A stretch of 27,807 nucleotides of DNA from DATKCA01 sp035544675 (GCA_035544675.1 DATKCA010000021.1:1-27807), one strand, 5' to 3'. Shown: positions 1 through 8,513, counted from the stretch's first letter. A program made the numbers and translations. The notes: generated by a model not told the origin, from the sequence alone.

Positions 1-2456
1 ACCTTCACAGGTTGAACGCGCCAGATGTCGCGGGCGTATTCGGCGACGGTCCGGTCCGCGGAGAAGTACGCGCTCCGCGCCGTGTTCAGGATGGACATGC
101 GCGTCCACTGATCCCGGGCCAGCCACGTCTCGGCCGCGCGCCGCTGCGTCTCCACGTATGACCGGAAGTCAGCACAGAGGAAGTGGCGGTCGCCCTGCGT
201 GAGCAGGTCCACGAGCGGCTGGTAGACGCCGCCCCCGAGCGATCCGATCGTGGCCAGGACGCGGCCCAGTTCCAGGTCGGAGGCGATGATCGCCCCCGGG
301 TCGTAGCCGCTCTCGCGCATCCCGGCGATCTCCTCGGCCGTCTTGCCGAAGACGAAGATGTTCCCGGCCTCGACATCGGCGCGAATCTCGATGTTCGCTC
401 CGTCCAGCGTTCCGATGATGACCGCCCCGTTCATCACCGCCTTCATGCACCCCGTGCCGGACGCCTCCATGCCCGCCGTGGAGATCTGTTCCGACAGCTC
501 CGTGGCGGGGAACAGCATCTCCGCGGTGGTGACGTCGTAGTTGGGAACGAAGACGACGTTCAGATACGCGGACACGCGCGGGCTGCGCTGAACGAGCGCG
601 GCGATGTCGTGAATCAGCCGGATGATCAGCTTGGCCACGCGATAGCTCGGCGCGGCCTTGCCGGCGAAGATGATCGTGCGCGGCACGATCGTCTCGCCGC
701 CATCGTGGATGCGGTGATACAGCGCCAGAGCGTGCATGGCGTTGAGAAGCTGCCTCTTGTACTCGTGGATCCGCTTGATCTGAACGTCGAAGATCGACTC
801 GACGTTGATGTCGACGGCCATGCGGTTGCGCAGCCAGTGCGCCACGATCTCCTTCCTGGCAGCTTTCACGGCCGACCACTCCTGGCGGAACCCGGCGTCC
901 TCGGCGAAGACCTCCAGCTGCTGCAGATCGGTCATCCGCCGCGGCCACTCCGTTCCCACGGCCCCGGTGATGAGCTCGGAGAGCTGCGGGTTGCACTGCA
1001 GAAGCCAGCGCCGCGGCGTCACGCCGTTCGTCTTGTTGTTGAACTTGCGCGGGAAGAACTGATGGAATCCGGCGAAGACCCGGTTCTTCAGGATCGCGGT
1101 GTGCAGCATGGCCACGCCGTTGACGGAGTGGCTGCCCACGATGGCCAGGTTCGTCATCCGCACGGTGCCCGCCTCATCGTCGACGATTGCCATCGAGCGC
1201 ACGCGCCCCACGTTCGATGGATCGTCCTCCATCAACGCCGCCCGGAACCGCCGGTCGATCTCCTCGATGATCTGCATGTGCCGCGGCAGCAGGCCCGCCA
1301 TCAGCGCTCGAGGCCACGTCTCCAGCGCCTCCGGAAGAACGGTGTGGTTCGTGTAGGCGAAGAGGCGCTGGCAGATCCACCAGGCCCGATCCCACTCCAC
1401 TTCTTCCTGATCCACCAGGATGCGCATCATCTCGGGGATGGCGATGGCCGGGTGCGTGTCGTTCAGCTGGATGGCCACCTTATCGGGCAGCTCCTCCCAC
1501 TCGCTGCTCGATTTCTTGAACCGGCGGATGACGTCCTGCATCGTGGCCGAGGTGAAGAAGTACTGCTGCTTGAGGCGAAGCTCGCGGCCGGCGTACTGGT
1601 CGTCCGGTGGATAGAGAACCTTCGAGATGTTCTCGGTCCGGTTCTTGTCTTCGACCGCCGCCACATAGGCGCCGGCGTTGAACTGTCCCAGGTCGAACTC
1701 CCGGCTCGACTTCGCCGCCCAGAGCCTGAGCGAGTTCACGGTCGCCGTTCCAAAGCCCGGCACGCCGACGTCGTATGCCATTGCATACACGTCTTCGGTA
1801 TCGGTCCAGCGATATCGATTGTGCCCGTGGTCGTCCGTGACCGGCTCGGTCCGCCCGTAGAACTTCACCGGAAAGAGGACGTCGGGGCGCGGCACCTCCC
1901 ACGGATTGCCGTAGCGCAGCCAGTTGTCCGGAGCCTCGCTCTGCGCGCCGTCCTCGATCCGCTGGCGGAAAATGCCGTACTCGTAGCGGATTCCGTAGCC
2001 GTAGAACGGGATGTCCAGCGTCGATGCCGCCTCGATGAAACACGCCGCCAGCCGGCCCAGGCCGCCATTGCCGAGGCCGGCGTCGGACTCGCACCGGGCG
2101 ATGGAGTCGAGCTCGAAGCCGAGGCGCGACATGGCCTCGACGTGTTCGCTCCTGGCGCCGAGGTTCACGATGTTCGAGACCAGGAGCCGGCCCAGCAGAA
2201 ACTCCAGCGAGAGGTAGTACACGCGCTTCGCGTCGGCACGGTAGTACGTGTCCTGCGTGGCGAACCAGCGTTCCATGACGCGGTCGCGCACGGCGTAGGC
2301 GATCGCGTGGAACGCGTCGAGATCGGTGGCCGTGTACTGATCGCGCGCCACGGAGTACATCATCCGCAGCGCGAACGCCTCGACGATGGAGTCGGGGTCG
2401 AGGCCGCCTGGCGGCGGCTTCGGAATGGTCCGCTGCCTGCTGACTGTGTTGCTCAT
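1..2456 (-). CDS. glgP: Glycogen/starch phosphorylase, missing last few residues
   Basis: This encodes a cytoplasmic PLP-dependent alpha-glucan phosphorylase (GT35), which releases glucose-1-phosphate from glycogen or maltodextrin. I read 818 codons from ATG 2456 with no stop before the window edge. E. coli GlgP has 815 residues, so only a short C-terminal tail is missing. The N-terminal YYLSLEFLLGR motif, the glycine-rich GLGNGGLGRLAACF segment, QLNDTHPAIAIPEMMRIL, and the catalytic C-terminal block EASGTGCMK followed by NGA and DGANIEI are all readable. The PLP-binding lysine is about residue 672. One oddity is that the usual Asn in GTGNMK is Cys here. No Shine-Dalgarno site precedes the start. 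The gene stands alone, divergent from the regulator at 2572. The family is certain; glycogen versus maltodextrin preference is not. Confidence 0.95.
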   Translation of the reverse strand, partial: MSNTVSRQRTIPKPPPGGLDPDSIVEAFALRMMYSVARDQYTATDLDAFHAIAYAVRDRVMERWFATQDTYYRADAKRVYYLSLEFLLGRLLVSNIVNLGARSEHVEAMSRLGFELDSIARCESDAGLGNGGLGRLAACFIEAASTLDIPFYGYGIRYEYGIFRQRIEDGAQSEAPDNWLRYGNPWEVPRPDVLFPVKFYGRTEPVTDDHGHNRYRWTDTEDVYAMAYDVGVPGFGTATVNSLRLWAAKSSREFDLGQFNAGAYVAAVEDKNRTENISKVLYPPDDQYAGRELRLKQQYFFTSATMQDVIRRFKKSSSEWEELPDKVAIQLNDTHPAIAIPEMMRILVDQEEVEWDRAWWICQRLFAYTNHTVLPEALETWPRALMAGLLPRHMQIIEEIDRRFRAALMEDDPSNVGRVRSMAIVDDEAGTVRMTNLAIVGSHSVNGVAMLHTAILKNRVFAGFHQFFPRKFNNKTNGVTPRRWLLQCNPQLSELITGAVGTEWPRRMTDLQQLEVFAEDAGFRQEWSAVKAARKEIVAHWLRNRMAVDINVESIFDVQIKRIHEYKRQLLNAMHALALYHRIHDGGETIVPRTIIFAGKAAPSYRVAKLIIRLIHDIAALVQRSPRVSAYLNVVFVPNYDVTTAEMLFPATELSEQISTAGMEASGTGCMKAVMNGAVIIGTLDGANIEIRADVEAGNIFVFGKTAEEIAGMRESGYDPGAIIASDLELGRVLATIGSLGGGVYQPLVDLLTQGDRHFLCADFRSYVETQRRAAETWLARDQWTRMSILNTARSAYFSADRTVAEYARDIWRVQPVK

Positions 2457-2501
2457 GAGCGAAGGCGACGTCAGCGGGACGGTACCACGACGGCGATGAG
2501 C

Positions 2502-2519
2502 GGGACGCTGGGGACGCTG
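2502..2519. repeat. Tandem 9-bp direct repeat
   Basis: GGGACGCTG occurs twice head to tail (2502-2510 and 2511-2519), followed at once by the 8-bp palindrome CCGATCGG (2521-2528). It lies in the 115-bp divergent region between the phosphorylase and the MocR-type regulator. It could be a regulator half-site pair or chance in GC-rich DNA. Confidence 0.4.
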
Positions 2520-2556
2520 GCCGATCGGATCGCTGCCGGATTGCGTTAAGAAGCAG

Positions 2557-2562
2557 TACGAT
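2557..2562 (+). promoter_or_regulatory. Candidate -10 element for the MocR gene
   Basis: The hexamer TACGAT matches the strongest -10 positions (TA...AT) and ends 9 nt before the GTG start at 2572. No clear -35 or Shine-Dalgarno site is visible. If it is used, transcription would start almost at the start codon and give a leaderless mRNA. Confidence 0.35.
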
Positions 2563-2580
2563 CCTGTCATTGTGATAGGA
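2562..2580. promoter_or_regulatory. Imperfect palindrome over the MocR start codon (candidate operator)
   Basis: The arms TCCTGTCA (2562-2569) and TGATAGGA (2573-2580) are inverted repeats with one mismatch, separated by 3 nt. The GTG start (2572-2574) sits in the spacer and right arm. MocR and GntR regulators commonly bind near their own promoters, so this is a reasonable autoregulatory site. It is inferred from symmetry and position only. Confidence 0.4.
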
Positions 2581-3888
2581 CAAAAGACGTTCCTCAGCGG
2601 GAACACCGCCGCAAAAATCGCTTCCTCCGTCGAATCCGCTCTGAGCTCCGGCCGCATCTCGGCGGGGATGCTTCTTCCTCCCGTCCGCCGCACGGCCGCG
2701 GATCTCGGGGTCAGCGCCGCGACGGTGGCGGCAGCGTACCGGCTCCTCCGCGATCGCGGTCTCGTCGTCACGGACGGCCGGCGCGGCACCCGTCTCCGCC
2801 ACGGCGCGCCGGTGGCGACGGCCGCTCGCCTCCTTCCCCTTCCCCGCGGCGTACGCGATCTGGCATCGGGAAATCCCGATCCGGAGCTCCTGCCGCGTCT
2901 TCGTATGAAGGATGTCCCGCAGCGGCTTTACAACGAAGAGCTCAACAACCCTGCGCTGATCGGTCTGGCCGCCCGCGGTTTCGCGGCTGACGGTGTCCCG
3001 GCGGAGAACATCGGCGTGGTCAGTGGCGCGCTGGACGGCATCGAGCGCGTGCTGCGCGAGCATCTCCGGCCCGGCGACCGCGTCGTAGTGGAGGACCCGT
3101 GCTTCACCGGCATCAGTGACATTCTGGCCGCGCTCGCTCTCACGCCCGTGCCCGTGCCGCTCGATCAGGAAGGACCGCTGCCCGGCGCATTGCGAGCGGC
3201 GCTTCATCGCGACATCAAGGCGCTGATCGTGACGCCGCGCGCGCAGAATCCGACCGGCGCGGCGTTCACGCCCGCGCGGAAACGCGCCTTGCGCGCGATC
3301 GTGGCGGCGCATCCACAGCTGCTCGTCATCGAGGACGACCACGCCGGCCCCATCGCCGGTGCCGATTACCAGACCCTGGTCGATTCCTCACGGCCGCACT
3401 GGGCTGTCGTCCGCTCCGTCTCGAAGTCCCTCGGGCCCGATCTCCGCCTAGCGCTGCTGGCCGCCGATGCGGAAACGGTGGCGCGCGTCGAAGGAAGGCA
3501 GACGCTCGGCATCCGGTGGGTCAGTCATGTCCTTCAAAGCCTGGTCGTGACGCTCTGGCGCGACCCGAAGACCGCGCGACTCCTCCAGCGCGCCGCAGCG
3601 GTGTACAGCGAGCGTCGCCAGGCGCTCATCGCGGAGCTGGCCCGGCGAGGCATTGCCGCGTTCGGATCATCGGGGATCAACGTGTGGATTCCCGTGGCGG
3701 AAGAGACCCACGTGGTTCAGGCGCTGCTGCAATGCGGATGGGCTGTGCGGGCGGCCGAGGCATACCGGCTGGAGAGCCGTCCGGCCATTCGCGTGACCAC
3801 GGCGGCACTCGATCCCCGCGATTCGGCCCGGCTGGCCGGCGATCTGGAAAACGTCCTCCGGCCGCGGATGCGCGCGTCGATGACGTGA
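2572..3888 (+). CDS. MocR/TauR-type GntR-aminotransferase regulator
   Basis: A 438-residue transcription factor of the MocR subfamily. It has an N-terminal GntR winged helix-turn-helix (about residues 10-75, with PPVRRTAADLGVSAATVAAAY typical of the fold) joined to a fold-type I aminotransferase-like domain (about 95-435). The PLP lysine is K285 in SVSKSLGPD, and the PRAQNPTG loop is at 222-229. In this family PLP or its adduct with an amino compound acts as the effector rather than as part of a reaction. The start is GTG 2572, with no Shine-Dalgarno site. The aminotransferase gene begins 46 nt after the stop, the usual arrangement for a MocR protein activating an adjacent aminotransferase, as with TauR and GabR. 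The exact effector cannot be read from the sequence. Confidence 0.9.
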   Translation: MIGQKTFLSGNTAAKIASSVESALSSGRISAGMLLPPVRRTAADLGVSAATVAAAYRLLRDRGLVVTDGRRGTRLRHGAPVATAARLLPLPRGVRDLASGNPDPELLPRLRMKDVPQRLYNEELNNPALIGLAARGFAADGVPAENIGVVSGALDGIERVLREHLRPGDRVVVEDPCFTGISDILAALALTPVPVPLDQEGPLPGALRAALHRDIKALIVTPRAQNPTGAAFTPARKRALRAIVAAHPQLLVIEDDHAGPIAGADYQTLVDSSRPHWAVVRSVSKSLGPDLRLALLAADAETVARVEGRQTLGIRWVSHVLQSLVVTLWRDPKTARLLQRAAAVYSERRQALIAELARRGIAAFGSSGINVWIPVAEETHVVQALLQCGWAVRAAEAYRLESRPAIRVTTAALDPRDSARLAGDLENVLRPRMRASMT

Positions 3889-3934
3889 ATTGGACTGCCG
3901 CCAAAGCGATACACTCGGGCGCTGAGGATCCACG

Positions 3935-5293
3935 ATGACGATCGCAGAAACCAACGCCACGCTCTCGGCCGCCGAGATCGTCGACCTCTCGAAGCGGCAC
4001 ACCATCTTCTCCTGGTCCGCGCAGGGAGCGGTGAATCCGATCCCGATGGTGCGCGGCGAAGGCATCTATTTCTGGGACGCGGACGGCAAGCGCTACATCG
4101 ACATGAACTCGCAGCTGATGTGCGTCAACATCGGCCACGGCAACCGCGCCGTCATCGAGGCCATCAAGCGCCAGGCCGACGAGCTGGTTTACGCCGGGCC
4201 GGGCATGGCCAGTCCCGTGCGGGCCCGCTTCGGCAGAATGCTGGCCGCGCTGACCCCGGGCGATCTCAACCGCTTCTTCTTCACGCTGGGGGGAGCGGAG
4301 GCCAACGAGAACGCCATCCGCATCGCGCGCATGGTCACGGGCCGGCAGAAGATCATGGTCCGCTACCGCTCGTACCACGGCGCCACGCTCGGCGCGATCA
4401 GCCTCACCGGCGATCCGCGCCGCTGGGCCAACGAGCCGGGCATCCCGGGCGTGGTCCGCTTCTTCGATCCGTACAAATACCGGAGCCACCTCTATCGGGA
4501 GGGCGACACCGACGAGGAGTTCACGCAGCGCTGCCTGGCCGAGATCGAGGAGATCGTGGCCTACGAAGGTGGTCACACCATCGCGGCGGTCTTCGTCGAG
4601 ACGGTCACGGGCACGAACGGCCTGATCGTTCCGCCGGACGGATACCTGGAGGGACTACGCGCCATCTGCGACCAGCACGGCATTCTCCTGGTCTGCGACG
4701 AAGTCATGTGCGGCCTCGGCCGCACCGGCCGGTGGTTTGCGGCCGATCACTGGAACGTCACTCCCGACATGATCACCATGGCCAAGGGTCTGACGTCGGC
4801 GTACCTGCCGCTGGGCGCCGTGGCCATGAGCGACCGGCTGGCGTCGTATTTCGACAAGAACGTCTTCTACGGCGGCCTGACGTACAACGCGCATCCCATG
4901 AGCCTGGCCGCGGCGGAAGCATGCCTGCAGGTGATGAAGGACCAGGACATGGTCGCGCATACGCTTCGCATGGGCCGGGTGCTCAGCGCGCTCCATCAGG
5001 AGATGATGCGGAAGCACCCGTCCGTGGGCGACGTGCGCTCGATCGGCCTGTTCGGCGTGCTGGAGCTGGTGCGGAACCGTCAGACCCGCGAGCCGATGGC
5101 TCCCTTCAATGGAACGAGCCCGGAGATGCAGCGCCTCGGCGCGTTCCTGCGGGAGGAAGGGATGTACGTTTTCATCAACTGGAACAACCTGTTCACGAAC
5201 CCGCCGCTCTGCATCACGGAAGAGCAGCTGCGGGAATCGTTCGCGATCATCGATCGCGCGCTGGAGATCACCGACGCCGCCGTGACCGGGTGA
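3935..5293 (+). CDS. Class III aminotransferase, taurine-pyruvate/omega-amino type
   Basis: A 452-residue fold-type I, class III PLP aminotransferase that should move an amino group from an omega-amino compound to a 2-oxo acid in the cytosol. Visible motifs are GGAEANENAIRIAR (phosphate region), YRSYHGATLGA, CDEVMCGLGRTG with the pyridine-ring Asp at D255, and MAKGLTSAYLPLGAVAMS with the PLP lysine at K284. Length is normal for the family. The GAGG Shine-Dalgarno sequence at 3924-3927, 7 nt before the ATG, fixes the start. Its pairing with a MocR/TauR-like regulator and overall resemblance suggest taurine or another omega-amine as donor. However, no sulfoacetaldehyde acetyltransferase, alanine dehydrogenase or taurine transporter is nearby, so the substrate is an inference. 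Confidence 0.85.
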   Translation: MTIAETNATLSAAEIVDLSKRHTIFSWSAQGAVNPIPMVRGEGIYFWDADGKRYIDMNSQLMCVNIGHGNRAVIEAIKRQADELVYAGPGMASPVRARFGRMLAALTPGDLNRFFFTLGGAEANENAIRIARMVTGRQKIMVRYRSYHGATLGAISLTGDPRRWANEPGIPGVVRFFDPYKYRSHLYREGDTDEEFTQRCLAEIEEIVAYEGGHTIAAVFVETVTGTNGLIVPPDGYLEGLRAICDQHGILLVCDEVMCGLGRTGRWFAADHWNVTPDMITMAKGLTSAYLPLGAVAMSDRLASYFDKNVFYGGLTYNAHPMSLAAAEACLQVMKDQDMVAHTLRMGRVLSALHQEMMRKHPSVGDVRSIGLFGVLELVRNRQTREPMAPFNGTSPEMQRLGAFLREEGMYVFINWNNLFTNPPLCITEEQLRESFAIIDRALEITDAAVTG

Positions 5294-5340
5294 GGCGATC
5301 ATCGGCGAGTGAGTCCAGCCGTTGACGAGACACCCCAACT

Positions 5341-6132
5341 TCAGGCCGGCCGGACGATGACCGGGAAGCGATCGACGTAGTTTGCCCATAACGGCGGGCG
5401 GCCTTCGACCTCGATCACCCAGTCGAACTTGAGGTCCTTCGTCTTCATGGTCGGCCTGGCATCGGCCGGTACCTCGACCACGACCTCCTTCTCGAACCGC
5501 TCCCCCCGTCCCAGGTGGAGACTCTCTTCCCGGAGAATCGCGATGAAGGAGTCGATCTCCGAGGTCCACGTGGGAACGTTCACTTTCCTCTTGGGCAGGT
5601 TCTCGTCGATCACGCCATCGTCGTTGCGCGCTCTCCACTCCGTCACGACCATCTTCCGCACCGTTCGAGTGCCGGTGAGAGTCACGATCCACTCCTCGAG
5701 CCTGGCCGGGCCGGGCTGAACGAGGTGCAGGCGGACGCGGGCGCCCGGCCGGAGCTCGTCAGAATCGCACTCGACGAGTGGTTCCGGAGTTCGGGACGCG
5801 ACCAGTTGGCCGATTCCCCGTCCCGCCAGCTTGAGACAGATCAGCGCGAGGAATCCGGAGATGAGAAACAGGGCCACGCCCAGCTTGTCGAACTCACCCA
5901 CCGCGAAAAATCGGTAGAGCAGCCAGACCGGCCCGGCCGCGAAGAGCACGCCGCCGATGAGTCCGCCCACGATCATGAAGACCGACTCCGCCCCGCGCGG
6001 CGCGCTGCGCACGAAACGAAAGGGCAATCGTTCCCCCCGCTCGCGCGTCAGCGCATCGATCGGTTCACTGGGACCCGTCGTTGAGGGGACTGGCTCCGCC
6101 GATTCGTCGAGGGAACGCCGGAACAGCGACAT
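5341..6132 (-). CDS. Two-TM membrane protein with arrestin-like C-terminal domain
   Basis: A 263-residue protein I cannot name. After a polar N-terminus (1-45) come two hydrophobic segments (about 50-73 and 84-102). A beta-rich soluble domain (about 120-263) follows. The last 50 residues contain FEKEVVVEVPADARPT, then LKFDWVIEVEGRP and a terminal PVIVRP. That pattern resembles arrestin/Spo0M-like beta-sandwiches, where an acidic-Pro stretch precedes a W-I-E/V strand. The ATG at 6132 is chosen because GGAGGAG lies 6 nt upstream (6139-6145). The reading frame stays open further upstream but there overlaps the permease gene. It is the last gene of the seven-gene minus-strand run, 65 nt after the permease. 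The arrestin assignment is a fold-level guess. Confidence 0.7.
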   Translation of the reverse strand: MSLFRRSLDESAEPVPSTTGPSEPIDALTRERGERLPFRFVRSAPRGAESVFMIVGGLIGGVLFAAGPVWLLYRFFAVGEFDKLGVALFLISGFLALICLKLAGRGIGQLVASRTPEPLVECDSDELRPGARVRLHLVQPGPARLEEWIVTLTGTRTVRKMVVTEWRARNDDGVIDENLPKRKVNVPTWTSEIDSFIAILREESLHLGRGERFEKEVVVEVPADARPTMKTKDLKFDWVIEVEGRPPLWANYVDRFPVIVRPA

Positions 6133-6197
6133 CGGATGCTCCTCCACGGAATGGATTGATGATGGCACGGTTCGCCGCTCGACGGAAAGCCGTATCG

Positions 6198-6935
6198 CTA
6201 GCGGTACAGCTTCCGCCGGAACGATCGGTACAGCAGCGCCAGCACCGCCGCGGAGACCGCCACGCCCGCCAGCGCGTGGATCGCGTACGACTCCCCCGCC
6301 GCGGCTCGCCACACCATCTTCATCGGCCAGTAGGAAGGGACGACCCCCGCCAGCCACTGCGCCGGCTCGGGGATGAACCACGCCGCGACCGGCGCCAACT
6401 CGATGGTGTTCAGGATCTTCACCATGGCGAACGCCGACACCTTGTTCTGTGCGAATGTCGCCAGGAACAACGCGGTGATCGGGGCGACGAAGGATGCCAC
6501 TGCGGCGGCGGCCAGGAGATCCGCGAACCGGAGCGGCGTCAGAGCGATGAGCGGGTACGCAAGCACGGTGATGAGCATGGAGACGGCGAGCGGCGCCGAG
6601 ATCCGGTAGAGGATGTAAGTGGACGGCCGTACCGGGGCGACGGAGATGGCGGCCAGGACGCCGTCGTCGCGCTCGTCGATCAGAAGGAACCCGATCACCA
6701 GCCCGACCACGCCCGGCGCGGCCGCGAGAAACGTGCTGGCGATGAGCGGATACCACGGCTCCAGATCGAATTCGAAGTGGCGCAGCAGAAGCAGGCGGAG
6801 CAGCGGAATCTGCCGGTAGAGCAGCGCGAACGCGAACGGGAGAATGCCCACCCACGCCAGCAGCGGATCACGCCAGACGTTGCGCAGATCGACAGGCCCG
6901 AGACGGCGATAGAGGGACGTGACGGAAACGCTCAC
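6198..6935 (-). CDS. ABC-2 type exporter permease, second subunit
   Basis: A 245-residue integral membrane protein with about six hydrophobic helices, forming the export channel with the partner permease and the ATPase at 7609. Recognisable stretches include GLVIGFLLIDERDDGVLAAI and FAMVKILNTIELAPVAAWFIP, which are typical of compact ABC-2 permeases in exporters annotated as fluoroquinolone-type in actinobacteria. The start is GTG 6935, whose GTGA overlaps the TGA of the upstream permease by 4 nt, implying translational coupling. The alternative of starting further upstream would overlap that gene heavily. The exported substrate is unknown; a drug-export role should not be assumed. Confidence 0.85.
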   Translation of the reverse strand: MSVSVTSLYRRLGPVDLRNVWRDPLLAWVGILPFAFALLYRQIPLLRLLLLRHFEFDLEPWYPLIASTFLAAAPGVVGLVIGFLLIDERDDGVLAAISVAPVRPSTYILYRISAPLAVSMLITVLAYPLIALTPLRFADLLAAAAVASFVAPITALFLATFAQNKVSAFAMVKILNTIELAPVAAWFIPEPAQWLAGVVPSYWPMKMVWRAAAGESYAIHALAGVAVSAAVLALLYRSFRRKLYR

Positions 6936-7612
6936 GCTTTCACCACGAATCTTCGGAATTCGCGGCGGGCCCAGACGGCCGCGGCCACACACCACGCAAT
7001 CGCCCCTGCCAATGCGCCCGCCCCGCCGTCTCCGCGCGCCACCAGCAGCGCCGGCTCGACCGGGTGGAGGATCATCCACTGGTGACCGGCCACCCCGAAA
7101 TGCGCCAGCAACGGCAGCATCGATGCCGTGATCACCAGGACTGAGGGCAACAGAAACTGGTTGATCGATTCGAACCGCACGACCGTGATGAAGCCGGCCA
7201 GCGTGTAGAGCACGCCGAGCAGAATCGAAGCGACGATCGCGCCATGCCAGTGGACATCCCGGCCGAAGAGAAACGCTGCGATCAGAAGCGTCTCCGCCGT
7301 GGCGAGAGCCGTCAGCGTGATGCTCTTCGACATCAGATACTCCATATCGCGCAATGGGCTGACCACGAGTGCCGTCAGCACGCCTTCCGATTTCTCGAAC
7401 AACACCAGCGCGGCCATGAAGAAGAACGTCGTGACCTGCAGGTTGATCACGATGAACGGCGGCACCAGCAGCTCCGGCCGCAACGTCACCCTGCTCGACA
7501 GCACGCCCAGGAGGGCGCCCCACACGAGCACCATGAGGACGCTCACCCCGTACAGCCCATAACGGATCTGCAGGCGCACATCGCAGGCGGCCGCGGCAGC
7601 CACGCGCCTCAT
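6932..7612 (-). CDS. ABC-2 type exporter permease, first subunit
   Basis: A 226-residue integral membrane protein with six predicted membrane segments. It begins MRRVAAAAACDVRLQIRYGL, an amphipathic cytoplasmic N-terminus seen in this permease class. The segment FEKSEGVLTALVVSPLRDMEYL matches the coupling-helix region conserved in ABC-2 permeases. ATG 7612 overlaps the TGA of the ATPase gene in the arrangement ATGA, and its own stop overlaps the next permease by 4 nt. The ATPase and both permeases therefore form a tightly coupled three-gene unit. The two permeases are not close copies of each other, so the transporter is likely a heterodimer in the membrane. Confidence 0.87.
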   Translation of the reverse strand: MRRVAAAAACDVRLQIRYGLYGVSVLMVLVWGALLGVLSSRVTLRPELLVPPFIVINLQVTTFFFMAALVLFEKSEGVLTALVVSPLRDMEYLMSKSITLTALATAETLLIAAFLFGRDVHWHGAIVASILLGVLYTLAGFITVVRFESINQFLLPSVLVITASMLPLLAHFGVAGHQWMILHPVEPALLVARGDGGAGALAGAIAWCVAAAVWARREFRRFVVKA

Positions 7613-8448
7613 TGCAGCCCCCTTCCCGTCACGGCGATGAAGACCTCCTCCAGCGTCGTCTCCTGGCTGTGAATCGTCTCGACGCCGCTGCGCAGCGCGG
7701 ACAGGAACGCCTCGTTGCCGGCCAGGCCGTCGAGCGGAAAGTCCTCCCTCGAGCCGGAAGTCGTCTCCACGCGGACGATCCGCCGTCCATGACTCAGCTT
7801 CAGCGCGCGCGGCGAATCAATGAGGCGGATCTGACCGTCGACCAGGAAGGCCACCCGATCGCACAGCTCGTCGGCAGTGTGCATCTCGTGCGTGGTCAGG
7901 AATACGCTGGCGCCGTCGTCACGGCGCCTGCGGATGACGTCGCGGACGAGGCGGCTGGTCACGGGATCGAGTCCGGTGGTCGGCTCGTCGAGAAAGAGGA
8001 TCTCCGGCCGGTGCAGAATGGCCCGGGCGACGTTGAGGCGGTTCCGCATTCCCTTGGAGAACTCGGCCACGCGCCTCTCGCCGTCATCGCCGAGGCCGAC
8101 TTCGTCGAGGATGGCTCGCGGGTCGGAGGTCGAGCCGTACAGAGCCGCGAAGTAGCGCAGGTTCTCGAGCGCCGTGAGCTTCAGGTAATGATTGGGGAGC
8201 TCGAAGGAGACGCCGATGCGCCGGTAGTCGTCGGGGCGCCACTCCCGGACATTGCGGCCGCCGACGGCGACGTTCCCGCTGAAGTCGCGCAGGAGCCCGA
8301 TGAGGATCTTCTGGGTCGTGCTCTTCCCGGCTCCGCTGGGCCCGAGAAACCCGAAGATCTCGCCGCTGGCCACCGAGAAGGAGACGTCGCGGATGGCCGG
8401 ACCCTTTGCGCCGGAGTACTGATACGTCAGCCCGGTCACGTCGATCAC
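7609..8448 (-). CDS. ABC exporter ATP-binding protein
   Basis: A 279-residue ABC ATPase that powers the adjacent permease pair. The Walker A motif GPSGAGKST is at residues 36-44, the signature FSKGM at 130-134 (variant of LSGGQ, usual in CcmA/DrrA-like exporters), Walker B ILFLDE at 150-155, the D-loop PTTGLDP just after, and the switch His at 187 in TTHEM. The Q-loop position reads GVSFELPN, with no Gln. After about residue 215 there is a C-terminal extension, as in export-type ATPases. The start is GTG 8448. The only nearby ATG (8455) opens a frame that stops after three codons, and that stop overlaps the GTG. There is no Shine-Dalgarno site, but TACGAT lies 6 nt upstream. Confidence 0.93.
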   Translation of the reverse strand: MIDVTGLTYQYSGAKGPAIRDVSFSVASGEIFGFLGPSGAGKSTTQKILIGLLRDFSGNVAVGGRNVREWRPDDYRRIGVSFELPNHYLKLTALENLRYFAALYGSTSDPRAILDEVGLGDDGERRVAEFSKGMRNRLNVARAILHRPEILFLDEPTTGLDPVTSRLVRDVIRRRRDDGASVFLTTHEMHTADELCDRVAFLVDGQIRLIDSPRALKLSHGRRIVRVETTSGSREDFPLDGLAGNEAFLSALRSGVETIHSQETTLEEVFIAVTGRGLQ

Positions 8449-8454
8449 GGCGCC

Positions 8455-8460
8455 ATCGTA
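8455..8460 (-). promoter_or_regulatory. Candidate internal -10 element before the ABC ATPase gene
   Basis: TACGAT on the minus strand ends 6 nt before the GTG start of the ATPase gene, inside the 65-nt gap behind the phosphatase-kinase gene. The same hexamer precedes the MocR gene. It could give the ABC genes a separate, leaderless transcript. No convincing -35 is visible. Confidence 0.3.
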
Positions 8461-8513
8461 CGCGGCGATCTCTGCTGACGCGAGCGAGGGGGAATCGGTG
8501 TCCGGGAAAATCG

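Noticed and set aside
183..2549. Long plus-strand open frame (788 codons) opposite glycogen phosphorylase
   Set aside because: It is exactly antisense to a certain gene. Its product is rich in Arg, His, Asp and Val without any motif, as expected for the complement of high-GC coding DNA.
1480..3342. Minus-strand 620-codon frame spanning the phosphorylase-MocR junction
   Set aside because: It crosses a divergent promoter region and is a shadow of two real genes; the composition is Arg/Ala-rich with no domain.
5294..5340. Terminator between the convergent aminotransferase and arrestin-like genes
   Set aside because: Only a 4-bp CGAT/ATCG inverted repeat is seen, with no T-tract.
6198..8448. 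Calling the ABC genes a fluoroquinolone resistance exporter
   Set aside because: Resemblance is to a broad annotation class; the operon context with a phosphatase-kinase gives no support for drug export.
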